Shown here one piece after another: positions 1-5,664 of a stretch of 8,859 nucleotides of DNA. Numbering within the stretch: the first letter of the stretch is position 1; each line of letters starts with the position of its first letter. A program made the position numbers and the translations under genes. The stretch covers positions 1-8,859 of the forward strand of contig JADDKJ010000064.1 of assembly GCA_033717875.1 (NCBI GenBank). The letters run 5' to 3'. The notes below the pieces were generated by a model. It was given only the letters and a program-made list of their open reading frames with translations, did not search any database and was not told the origin of the DNA. The DNA comes from SBBG01 sp033717875. GTDB lineage: Bacteria; Pseudomonadota; Gammaproteobacteria; Ga0077554; Ga007554.

Positions 1-123
1 CGTGTTCTGCAACGTAGGGCCTACGGTTATCGTGATGAGGAGTATCTCAAACTGAAAATCATCGCCGCTTTCTTGCCGCCTTTACCAAAATCCACTAAAA
101 ATGACCCACACGATTCCGCGTAG
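1..123 (+). CDS. Transposase C-terminal fragment, ISL3-like
   Basis: Frame 1 is open from the first base to a TAG at 121-123, giving the last 40 residues of a protein that starts upstream of the window. The basic, aromatic stretch RRAYGYRDEEYLKLKI resembles the C-terminal tail of ISL3 (IS204/IS1001/IS1096/IS1165-type) DDE transposases, which commonly end in a YGFRxxExxxLKI-like segment. The catalytic DDE core is not in view, so activity cannot be judged. The stop codon lies inside the terminal repeat, so the gene runs to the very tip of the element. Family assignment is by eye; another DDE family is possible. Confidence 0.6.
   Translation, partial: RVLQRRAYGYRDEEYLKLKIIAAFLPPLPKSTKNDPHDSA
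73..101 (+). promoter_or_regulatory. Possible outward-facing promoter at the IS end
   Basis: TTGCCG (73-78) and TAAAAA (96-101) are 17 bases apart and each match 4 of 6 bases of the sigma-70 -35 and -10 consensus. The pair points out of the IS into the truncated FAAL and the lipid operon. Such outward promoters are known in several IS families. The match is weak and could be chance in this AT-rich patch. Confidence 0.2.
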
Positions 124-127
124 ACCC
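104..127. repeat. Right terminal inverted repeat of the left IS
   Basis: This 24-base repeat begins ACCCACACGA and ends GTAGACCC. Its reverse complement aligns without gaps to 8733-8756 with 18 matches, ten of them contiguous. It marks the junction between the IS and the FAAL gene it interrupts. Confidence 0.7.
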
Positions 128-457
128 AACTTCTTTCCCGAGGATATTGAAGCGACAATACAGATCGCGGAACCCCTGCTCGCCCAGGAGGGCATAGCCG
201 CCTTCAGTGTTGAAGGCCGTGCGACCGAAGAATTGGTGGTTGTGCAGGAGATCGGTTCACGCGCGCTTCGTACGGTGGATCTCATTGCCATACAGGACGA
301 GGTATCGCGTCTCGTGATGCAGCGCCATGGAATTAGCGTTACCGCCTTCGTTCCTGTCAGAGCAGGCAGTCTGGTGCGCACTAGTAGCGGAAAAATCAGC
401 CGCTTCGCGTGCAAGCAACTGTACGCGACGCAAAAGCTTCAACCACTACCCATGTAG
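128..457 (+). pseudogene. Fatty acyl-AMP ligase (FAAL), C-terminal remnant cut by the IS
   Basis: About 109 residues of the mobile C-terminal subdomain of a FAAL-type adenylate-forming enzyme remain. FAALs activate fatty acids as acyl-AMP and load them onto an ACP; intact ones are near 580 residues. The remnant starts at NFFPEDIEAT, the usual RGxNxYPQDIEAT block, continues with AAFSV and LVVVQE strands, and ends with the TSSGKISR loop, whose Lys (codon 392-394) is the family's conserved C-terminal lysine. The N-terminal adenylation domain is missing because an IS sits immediately upstream. An ATG at 101 inside the IS is in frame and could give a 118-residue fusion, but no ribosome binding site precedes it and an in-frame stop lies at 53-55. 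It was probably the first gene of the lipid operon; the desaturase begins 32 bases downstream. Confidence 0.85.
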
Positions 458-479
458 GCAATAGCCTATTTTCAAGACT

Positions 480-485
480 GGAGGG
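480..485 (+). promoter_or_regulatory. Ribosome binding site that sets the desaturase start
   Basis: GGAGGG lies 4 bases before the ATG at 490. The same frame is open back to an ATG at 409, but that ATG lies inside the FAAL remnant and would add 27 residues unlike desaturases. The strong site favours 490. Confidence 0.8.
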
Positions 486-489
486 AATC

Positions 490-1425
490 ATGCAAAAAAT
501 CCTACTCACCAATCCTGTCTTGGCGCGTGCACAGCAGCGTGTGGCTTTCCTGACCATAGTGGCGCCAGCGCTCGGCGCAGCCGGTGCCATCTACTGGGCG
601 CTCACGCGCGGTGTGAGCACCGCGTCCATCGTGGTTTTCGTGATGCTGTACCTGTTGACGACCGCAGGATTGACGGTGGGGTTTCACCGTTTGTTCACTC
701 ACAAGGCATTCAAGCCCACTACCTTCGCCAAAGCGATGCTCGCGGTGCTGGGCATGATGGCCGCTCAGGGGCCTGTGCTGTTTTGGGTGGCCAGCCACCG
801 GCGACACCATGCATTCAGCGATACCAAGGACGACTGCCACTCGCCATGCATACACGGAACGAGCCTGGCTGGCCGATTGAAAGGTCTGTGGCATGCCCAC
901 TTTGGCTGGATGCTCAAGGGTGAAATCACCAATGTCCCGATGTTCGCCAAAGATCTCCTGCAAGACAGCATCGTGACGACATTAAATCGTTACTACACTC
1001 TTTGGGTATTGCTGGGTTTGGCTATCCCTGCTGCGATTGGCGCGATCGCACCTGGCGGCTTGACAGGCGCGATGGAAGGGCTGCTCTGGGGCGGCTTGTT
1101 CCGCATTTTTTTCGTGCATCAGATCACATGGGGGCTGAATTCGCTGAACCACATGTTCGGTTTCCGCCGTTACGCCAACAACGACAACAGCCGTAACATC
1201 GGCTGGCTTGCTCTCCTCACCATGGGCGAGGGCTGGCACAACAACCACCACGCCTATCCCAGTTCTGCGAAGTTCGGGCACAAGTGGTGGGAGATTGATC
1301 TCGGCTTTGGCTTGATTCGCGCATTACAAATGTTCGGCCTCTGCACCGACGTGCAATACCCAAACGCTGAGGCCCTGACCCGAAAAGAGGTTGCTCAATC
1401 CAATCTGAACCAAGGAAAACCATGA
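490..1425 (+). CDS. Membrane fatty-acyl desaturase (delta-9 / JamB-like)
   Basis: This 311-residue integral-membrane di-iron desaturase would introduce a double or triple bond into a fatty acyl chain. The three histidine boxes are intact: H66-RLFT-H71, HRRHH at 103-107 and HNNHH at 250-254. N217 and H221 in NSLNH match the extra N-x3-H ligand pair known from stearoyl-CoA desaturase. Hydrophobic stretches at roughly 19-63, 83-100, 170-188 and 195-212 fit the usual four-helix layout. Length is typical of bacterial acyl-CoA desaturases. It lies directly after a FAAL remnant and overlaps an ACP gene by 4 bases (ATGA), so an acyl-ACP substrate is likelier than acyl-CoA. In JamABC-type pathways the equivalent enzyme is an acetylenase or terminal desaturase. 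Sequence alone does not say whether this one makes an alkene or alkyne, or at which carbon. Confidence 0.93.
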   Translation: MQKILLTNPVLARAQQRVAFLTIVAPALGAAGAIYWALTRGVSTASIVVFVMLYLLTTAGLTVGFHRLFTHKAFKPTTFAKAMLAVLGMMAAQGPVLFWVASHRRHHAFSDTKDDCHSPCIHGTSLAGRLKGLWHAHFGWMLKGEITNVPMFAKDLLQDSIVTTLNRYYTLWVLLGLAIPAAIGAIAPGGLTGAMEGLLWGGLFRIFFVHQITWGLNSLNHMFGFRRYANNDNSRNIGWLALLTMGEGWHNNHHAYPSSAKFGHKWWEIDLGFGLIRALQMFGLCTDVQYPNAEALTRKEVAQSNLNQGKP

Positions 1426-1718
1426 ACGCTCAAGAAATTCAGACAGCCAAGTCCAGCCTGCACGCTACGCAAGCCCAAATCGAGGAATGGCTTGTGTCAT
1501 ATATCGCAGATTTGCGCGGTATCAAGAAAGAAAAAATATCCCGCACGACGATTCTGAGCAAATACGGCCTGGATTCTGCGTCGGCCGTCACGCTAAGCGG
1601 CGATCTCATGGACTGGCTGAAATGCGATATCGATCCCACGCTTCTCTACGAGCATCCAACGATCGAGCAAGCGGCTGCGCACATCGCGGCGATGGGAAAG
1701 GCGGTCGGAAATGACTGA
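1422..1718 (+). CDS. Acyl carrier protein (FAAL-partner type)
   Basis: This 98-residue protein carries a single PF00550-type carrier domain over about residues 20-92. Ser52 in YGLDSAS is the predicted 4'-phosphopantetheine site. The following helix and loop (LMDWLKCDIDPTLLYEHPTIE) resemble the C-terminal half of carrier domains fused to or paired with FAALs and polyketide synthases, rather than the acidic housekeeping AcpP. The start overlaps the desaturase stop (ATGA) and the end overlaps the methyltransferase start by 8 bases, so the three are probably translated in coupled fashion. A short N-terminal extension of about 18 residues precedes the domain. Its likely role is to hold the fatty chain for desaturation and methylation, after activation by the transferase two genes downstream. 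Confidence 0.92.
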   Translation: MNAQEIQTAKSSLHATQAQIEEWLVSYIADLRGIKKEKISRTTILSKYGLDSASAVTLSGDLMDWLKCDIDPTLLYEHPTIEQAAAHIAAMGKAVGND

Positions 1719-2604
1719 GGCCCTTGCGACCGCCCCTCAGGCAGAGGCCGAAGGCGGCGCATCTGCGCAGGCTATTCAAGCCCACTACGACATCAGCAAC
1801 GACTTCTATGCGCTATGGCTTGACCCGACGATGACCTATTCATGTGCACTTTGGGAGGACGGCGACACCTTGCAGCAAGCCCAGATAAGGAAGCTCGATT
1901 TTCATCTGGATCAGGTTCAGGCAACCGGTAAGAAAAATCTTCTGGACGTCGGCTGTGGGTGGGGTACCCTTCTGGACAGAGCCGTGACAAACTACAGCGT
2001 CAATAACGCCGTGGGTCTGACTTTGAGCCAGGCACAGGCCGATTGGGTCAAATCGTCAAAGCAAGACAACGTGTCGGTAGTGCTGGAAAGCTGGAGAGAC
2101 CATACGCCCAACTTGCCCTATGATGCCATCGTGTCGATTGGCGCATTCGAACATTTTGCGAAAGCGGGACTCTCAAAGGCAGCGAAGGCCGATGCCTACC
2201 GGAGTTTTTTCAGGTGGTGCCATGACAACTCCACGCCTGACTGTGATCTGTCTTTACAGAGCATCGTCTATGAAAATTACAACGAGGAAAATCCCAATCC
2301 CTTTGTTGAAGAGATTTTCCCTGAGTCGGAGCTTCCACGTGTTTCAGAGGTTCTCGCGGCGTGTGATGGTCTTTTTGAAGTTGTCGCTCTTCGCAATGAT
2401 CGCACCCACTATGCCAAGACCTTGCAATGCTGGTACGCAAACCTGCGCAAGAACCGCGACCATGCTATCGCGATAGTGGGCGAGGCCGTATATAAGAAGT
2501 ATGAGAAGTATCTCGGTGTGTTTGTGATCGGCTTTCATACGGGTACGGTAAATCTGACTCGCATTAAAGCGCGCAAGCTGGCAGAGCCGGTCGTGATCCG
2601 ATAG
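1711..2604 (+). CDS. Cyclopropane-fatty-acid/mycolate-synthase-like SAM methyltransferase
   Basis: This 297-residue enzyme belongs to the CFA/CmaA family, which transfers a methyl from SAM onto the double bond of an acyl chain to give a cyclopropane, methyl branch or methylene. Visible blocks are HYDIS (25-29), DPTMTYSCALWE (38-49), SAM motif I LLDVGCGWG (77-85), GLTLSQAQ (102-109), GAFEHF (144-149), IFPESELP (202-209) and HYAKTL (233-238). Length matches the mycobacterial mycolate enzymes (about 290) and lacks the long N-terminal domain of E. coli Cfa (382). Those mycobacterial relatives act on ACP-bound chains, which suits the adjacent ACP. By eye, residues Cys45, Glu147 and Tyr267 of the bicarbonate site are kept, but the usual His is Gln183 (LQSI instead of LHTI). 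It overlaps the ACP gene by 8 bases and the next gene by 1. Confidence 0.9.
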   Translation: MTEALATAPQAEAEGGASAQAIQAHYDISNDFYALWLDPTMTYSCALWEDGDTLQQAQIRKLDFHLDQVQATGKKNLLDVGCGWGTLLDRAVTNYSVNNAVGLTLSQAQADWVKSSKQDNVSVVLESWRDHTPNLPYDAIVSIGAFEHFAKAGLSKAAKADAYRSFFRWCHDNSTPDCDLSLQSIVYENYNEENPNPFVEEIFPESELPRVSEVLAACDGLFEVVALRNDRTHYAKTLQCWYANLRKNRDHAIAIVGEAVYKKYEKYLGVFVIGFHTGTVNLTRIKARKLAEPVVIR

Positions 2605-3317
2605 TGAGCGTGCTTAGGGGTTCCATGCTCGGCCAGCCGCGAGCCAGACATATTCACGTCTGGGTAGTGCGGTTGCCGACTCGCATACGAGTCGGCGCGC
2701 TCCTGCGTAGACTCTCCCGTGCGGAACGGAATTTGGCGCGTACCTTCATCAGTGAGCAAGCCCGGATCGAATACGTCGCCTCCCGGCTTTATGTCAGGAC
2801 GTTGGCTTCCCGCTATCTTGGCGTTGGTCAACGCGAGATCGAGTTGCGTAAGAATCTTAAGGGTAAGCCGCGGCTCATTGATCCAAGGGGTGCACGCAGT
2901 TACCGGCTCAATATCAGCATGTCTCATTGCATCAAGGGCGTGGCGATAGCATTTGGACGCAAGGTCCGTGTCGGCGTGGATCTTGAGATGTCCCGGCAGC
3001 CGTCGGCCATCACTGCAGCCGTGGCTCGCTCATTGACTGGTGTGGAGCGAAATCTCACGACACCGCACCAGATTTGGGACTGTTGGGCGCGCAAGGAAGC
3101 CCTTCTCAAAGGGCTTGGCTTGGGCCTGTCGGGCTTGGATTGCGCTCCATCGCTCGAGTCTCAGATCAATGTCGTGAAATCGGGAGCGGTCATGTGGACA
3201 GTGGCCTCCCTTTCTTTAGGGGCTGATTGCTCGCTTGCCTACGCGGTCGAAGGCATCAGGCCGCGAATCAGGCTTTTCACCTGTAGGTCATATACGACGA
3301 TTAACCGGAGTTTTTGA
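2604..3317 (+). CDS. 4'-phosphopantetheinyl transferase, Sfp type
   Basis: This enzyme moves phosphopantetheine from coenzyme A to the conserved serine of carrier proteins. It has 237 residues from the GTG at 2604, close to Sfp (224). Signature motifs are NISMSH (103-108), GVDLE (124-128, with D126 and E128 as Mg ligands) and WARKEALLKGLGLGL (161-175, with E165 and K169). The N-terminal HVWVVRL strand and the ERNLARTFISEQARIEYVASR helix region also fit the family. The GTG overlaps the last base of the methyltransferase stop. An in-frame ATG at 2625 has a better ribosome site (AGGGG at 2616-2620) and may be the true start, giving 230 residues. The obvious substrate is the ACP encoded two genes upstream, making the operon self-sufficient for carrier activation. 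Confidence 0.9.
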   Translation: MSVLRGSMLGQPRARHIHVWVVRLPTRIRVGALLRRLSRAERNLARTFISEQARIEYVASRLYVRTLASRYLGVGQREIELRKNLKGKPRLIDPRGARSYRLNISMSHCIKGVAIAFGRKVRVGVDLEMSRQPSAITAAVARSLTGVERNLTTPHQIWDCWARKEALLKGLGLGLSGLDCAPSLESQINVVKSGAVMWTVASLSLGADCSLAYAVEGIRPRIRLFTCRSYTTINRSF

Positions 3318-4166
3318 ATGCAACTCAAATTATTTCGCATCTTATTTAGTCTGCTAGACGTTATTTCCTCTAGCTTGGCAGCACGCTTGGCCGTCGCGGT
3401 GTTCTATGCACCGCGCAAGTTTCCAGTCGCCAACTGGGAGAAAGCAGGGATTGCTCTTGGGAAGGAAGCCACGTTGTACTTCGACAAGGAACATCTGACT
3501 GCGACCATTTGGGAAGGCGAAGGCCCCACAGTGCTGCTCGTCCACGGGTGGCAGGGTCGTCGGAGCCAGATGGCCAGGATCGCGGTTAACTTGTCCGAGA
3601 ATGGCTACCGTGTCATTACATTCGACGGTCCGGCCCATGGGGCGTCGGCCAAGAAGCGCACGACGTTGGTGGAGTTTTCTGAGGCGGTGCAAAGTGCGGC
3701 CAAACAATTCGGCCCGCTGCATGGAATTGTTGGGCACTCATTCGGGGCGGCGGCCGTTGCCATCGCCATCCGGCAGGGTGTGCAGGTGGAGCGTGCTGTT
3801 CTCATTTCCTGCCCGTTCTCATTGCGGCATGTGGTGAGTGGTTTTGCGAAATTTGTGGGCTTGCCATCTCGATCGCATGAGAAGATGTATCCGCTGATGG
3901 AGCGTTTGCATCGATGCGCCGAAGACCAGCTCTCGTTCGAGAACATAGGGCCGGATTTGAAAGTGCCATGCCTGCTAATTCACGACGTGACTGATCAATA
4001 CATTCCGGTTAAGGACGGCGAGATGGTGTCTCTCACCATCAATGGCGCCGAGCTGGTGCGCACCAAGGGCCTCGGACACATGCGCATCTTGCAGGATGAA
4101 GTGGTGGTAGAGCGTGTTTCGCGATTTGTTTCCGAACCGGCGCAGCAGCTGTCCACCACAGTATGA
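3318..4166 (+). CDS. Alpha/beta hydrolase (possible thioesterase/acyl-releasing enzyme)
   Basis: This 282-residue alpha/beta-hydrolase-fold protein starts directly after the upstream stop, with GGAG at 3308-3311 before the ATG. VLLVHGWQG (72-80) supplies the oxyanion loop and GHSFG (139-143) the nucleophile Ser141. Asp226 in TDQYIPV and His254 in GLGHMRIL complete a plausible triad. The first 30 residues are hydrophobic (FRILFSLLDVISSSLAARLA) and could be a membrane anchor or an amphipathic helix; there is no clear cleavage site. Its place after ACP, methyltransferase and phosphopantetheinyl transferase suggests it releases the finished acyl chain from the ACP or transfers it to an acceptor. 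That is inference; a lipase or esterase on another substrate is possible. Its stop overlaps a mini-ORF start (ATGA at 4163). Confidence 0.85.
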   Translation: MQLKLFRILFSLLDVISSSLAARLAVAVFYAPRKFPVANWEKAGIALGKEATLYFDKEHLTATIWEGEGPTVLLVHGWQGRRSQMARIAVNLSENGYRVITFDGPAHGASAKKRTTLVEFSEAVQSAAKQFGPLHGIVGHSFGAAAVAIAIRQGVQVERAVLISCPFSLRHVVSGFAKFVGLPSRSHEKMYPLMERLHRCAEDQLSFENIGPDLKVPCLLIHDVTDQYIPVKDGEMVSLTINGAELVRTKGLGHMRILQDEVVVERVSRFVSEPAQQLSTTV

Positions 4167-4219
4167 ATGCCACGATCTTCACCCCGGATCCTGGCGCATT
4201 GGTAGGCATGCATATATGA
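4163..4219 (+). CDS. 18-codon mini-ORF linking two genes (possible coupling leader)
   Basis: The frame encodes MNATIFTPDPGALVGMHI and then stops. Its ATG (4163-4165) overlaps the hydrolase stop TGA by 4 bases, and its TGA (4217-4219) overlaps the ATG of the next gene (4216-4218) by 4 bases. Ribosomes finishing the hydrolase could therefore reinitiate twice and be handed to the downstream gene, which has only a weak ribosome site of its own. The peptide has no recognisable motif. It may be chance; the argument is the paired overlap alone. Confidence 0.35.
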   Translation: MNATIFTPDPGALVGMHI

Positions 4220-4800
4220 AAAAACGCCGTAAATTCGTATCACGAACGTGGGGGATAGGATTGTGCAAACAATGGATGTGGTGTGCAATCACAGCGTTTT
4301 TTTTGATGCCCCAAGCGCATGCGGAAGAAAAATTTTCTTTCGGAGCGGGTGTCGGGGCTATGTATAGTGGTCTTGGGATCAATGTCGGGCTTAAAACGGA
4401 GAGACAGTTGAAGTATGTGGCCGCAGGTTGTCTTGGACACAGCCGCAGCCGTAGTGGGGATGGGGTGGATAGTGTGGATGAGCGTGATTGGGCATGCGGT
4501 GTCGGGGCAGGCATGCTGCGCACAGACTTGTTCGGCGCGGGCAATAACAAGCATGGCCTTGGGTTATATGTCGGCGCGGTTGGATCTGCGAATGAGAGCG
4601 ATCCCAAAGTGATTCAAAGGCCTGGCAGTATGACGGTTGTCTATGGAGTCAAGCCCATTTACGGGATTGGCATTAGCTATGTCTATTTCTGGAACGGTAT
4701 CTTTGATAAAGGGCTGAATCTGGGAATTACACCGGCCGTCGGTTTCGATAACGGCGCCTGGGGCAGTTTGCTTCTTCAGGCCGGTTATCAGTTCAAGTGA
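4216..4800 (+). CDS. Secreted, outer-membrane beta-barrel-like protein, function unknown
   Basis: I do not recognise the family. The ATG at 4216 gives 194 residues, with a typical signal peptide: a basic start (MKKRRK), a hydrophobic stretch WMWCAITAFFLM and a probable cleavage after AHA (residue 36). The mature part is rich in Gly and aromatic residues with alternating strands (FSFGAGVGAMYSGLGINVGL, LGLYVGAVG, GIGISYVYFW, LGITPAVGF, LLLQAGYQFK). It ends near an aromatic residue, as beta-barrel outer-membrane proteins do. About 158 mature residues would fit an 8-stranded barrel. Mature cysteines at residues 72 and 92 could pair in the periplasm. The frame is open upstream to 4114, but that stretch overlaps the hydrolase. 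Being last in the lipid operon suggests a role in placing, sensing or exporting the lipid, which is inference. Confidence 0.7.
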   Translation: MKKRRKFVSRTWGIGLCKQWMWCAITAFFLMPQAHAEEKFSFGAGVGAMYSGLGINVGLKTERQLKYVAAGCLGHSRSRSGDGVDSVDERDWACGVGAGMLRTDLFGAGNNKHGLGLYVGAVGSANESDPKVIQRPGSMTVVYGVKPIYGIGISYVYFWNGIFDKGLNLGITPAVGFDNGAWGSLLLQAGYQFK

Positions 4801-4836
4801 AGAACTTCTGAATCAGTGAAGCATGCCCGCGCGCCG

Positions 4837-4857
4837 CACCCCCATAGATTGGGGGTG
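4837..4857. terminator. Hairpin between convergent genes, possible bidirectional terminator
   Basis: CACCCCC (4837-4843) and GGGGGTG (4851-4857) form a perfect 7-bp GC-rich stem with a 7-base loop. It lies between the end of the secreted-protein gene (4800) and the convergent amidotransferase gene (ends 4885). No T-run follows on either strand, so an intrinsic terminator is only plausible. The rest of 4801-4884 shows nothing else. Confidence 0.4.
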
Positions 4858-4884
4858 GGCCACCGTTATTACCTCCCATGGATG

Positions 4885-5595
4885 TCAACCCCTTCGCAGG
4901 ACGGGACGCAACCACCGCTCATAAAGCCGATCCGCAACCTCCCGTAGATCGCCGATGCGGGCCGGCAGGTTTTGCGTCATCTGCACCATGCTTTGCACGC
5001 TTGCGGAGGTATGGGCGAGTTCCTCCGGGGAACGGCGCGCCCACTCGCGCACCATGGCCGCCGTCATTTCCACATGGCATTGCAGCCCCAGCATGTTGCC
5101 GATGGCAAAGGCCTGATTGGCGCAATAGCGGCTTTGCATAATGCGTGTCGCGCCATCGGGGAGGGTGAAAGTCTCGCCATGCCAGTGGAACATTTCCATC
5201 TCCTGGGGCAAATCGCCCAGCCAATCGGCGGCAGTCGGACTATCCACTCTCTGTGCCGCATGCCAGCCGATCTCCTTGACAGGATTCCTTGTGACATTCC
5301 CGCCGAGCGCTTTGCTGATGAGCTGGCCGCCCAGGCAGTGGCCCAGCACCGGCATGTTTTGTCCGGCGGCCAGGCGGATCAGCGCCAGTTCCTCGTCTAT
5401 CCACGGCAGCGGATCATTGACGCTCATGTCGCCACCCATGAACACCAAGCCGCTCGCGTCGTTCAGATTGCCGGGGACGGCATCGCCTTGGTCGATGTGG
5501 ATCAGCCGGTAAGGTAGGTCGTATCTGTGCAGTACCTCGGTGAAATAACCGGGGCCTTCGTGTTCCAGGTGACGGAAGATGTAAAGCGGTTTCAT
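4885..5595 (-). CDS. Class I glutamine amidotransferase-like protein (GATase1)
   Basis: This 236-residue single-domain protein has the class I glutamine amidotransferase fold, resembling the GMP-synthase-like stand-alone group. The nucleophile is Cys87 in GHCLGG (85-90), and His174 and Glu176 in QCHVEM (172-177) complete the triad. FMGGDMSVND (52-61) and FHWHGETFTLP (136-146) are characteristic of the group. Such proteins hydrolyse glutamine or gamma-glutamyl compounds to pass on ammonia, but no synthetase partner is next to it and the substrate is unknown. It is convergent with the lipid operon and divergent from the CheR-like gene, so it is probably its own transcription unit. The start at ATG 5595 fits the MKPLYIFRHLEHEGPGY opening; its ribosome site is weak. 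Confidence 0.88.
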   Translation of the reverse strand: MKPLYIFRHLEHEGPGYFTEVLHRYDLPYRLIHIDQGDAVPGNLNDASGLVFMGGDMSVNDPLPWIDEELALIRLAAGQNMPVLGHCLGGQLISKALGGNVTRNPVKEIGWHAAQRVDSPTAADWLGDLPQEMEMFHWHGETFTLPDGATRIMQSRYCANQAFAIGNMLGLQCHVEMTAAMVREWARRSPEELAHTSASVQSMVQMTQNLPARIGDLREVADRLYERWLRPVLRRG

Positions 5596-5664
5596 GTGAC
5601 AGACTCTTGATTTCCAGAGATGCCTATTTTTAACATGGATCTCCCTGTCTGGTGAAGAGTGGCG
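5596..5664. promoter_or_regulatory. Divergent intergenic spacer, presumed promoters
   Basis: These 69 bases separate the starts of the amidotransferase (-) and the CheR-like gene (+), so both promoters are expected here. The AT-rich patch around 5625-5635 is the most promoter-like part, but I could not pick a convincing -35/-10 pair on either strand. GAAGAG at 5654-5659 is a usable ribosome site for the ATG at 5665. Confidence 0.3.

Larger units (their letters stand above)
1..127 (+). mobile_element. Right end of an ISL3-like insertion sequence (partial)
   Basis: This is the 3' end of an insertion sequence whose body lies outside the window. It carries the transposase C-terminus and ends in a terminal repeat at 104-127. 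Reverse-complemented, that repeat matches the repeat at 8733-8756 at 18 of 24 positions, including an unbroken inner run TCGTGTGGGT. The outer boundary at 127/128 is set independently: FAAL homology resumes exactly at 128. The ISL3 assignment rests on the transposase tail and on the GGCTCTTC-type tip of the partner repeat, both recognised from memory. The 8 bases after the boundary (128-135) would be one copy of the target duplication; the other copy is off-window. Confidence 0.7.

Noticed and set aside
409..489. Longer desaturase start inside the FAAL remnant
   Set aside because: The extra 27 residues derive from FAAL coding sequence in another frame, and the GGAGGG site sits at 480-485, just before ATG 490.
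128..4166. A polyyne cluster (caryoynencin/collimonin type)
   Set aside because: Those clusters carry several desaturases/acetylenases beside the FAAL and ACP. Here there is one desaturase plus a methyltransferase, so at most a simple alkene or alkyne is expected.
4972..5517. 181-codon open frame on the plus strand
   Set aside because: It mirrors the amidotransferase gene on the other strand, which carries an intact Cys-His-Glu triad. The plus-strand product is His/Ala-rich with no recognisable domain.
5614..5654. CCAGAGAT ... ATCTCCCTGTCTGG palindrome as an operator in the divergent spacer
   Set aside because: Only about five bases (AGAGAT/ATCTC) pair exactly before mismatches, which is not above chance for this length.
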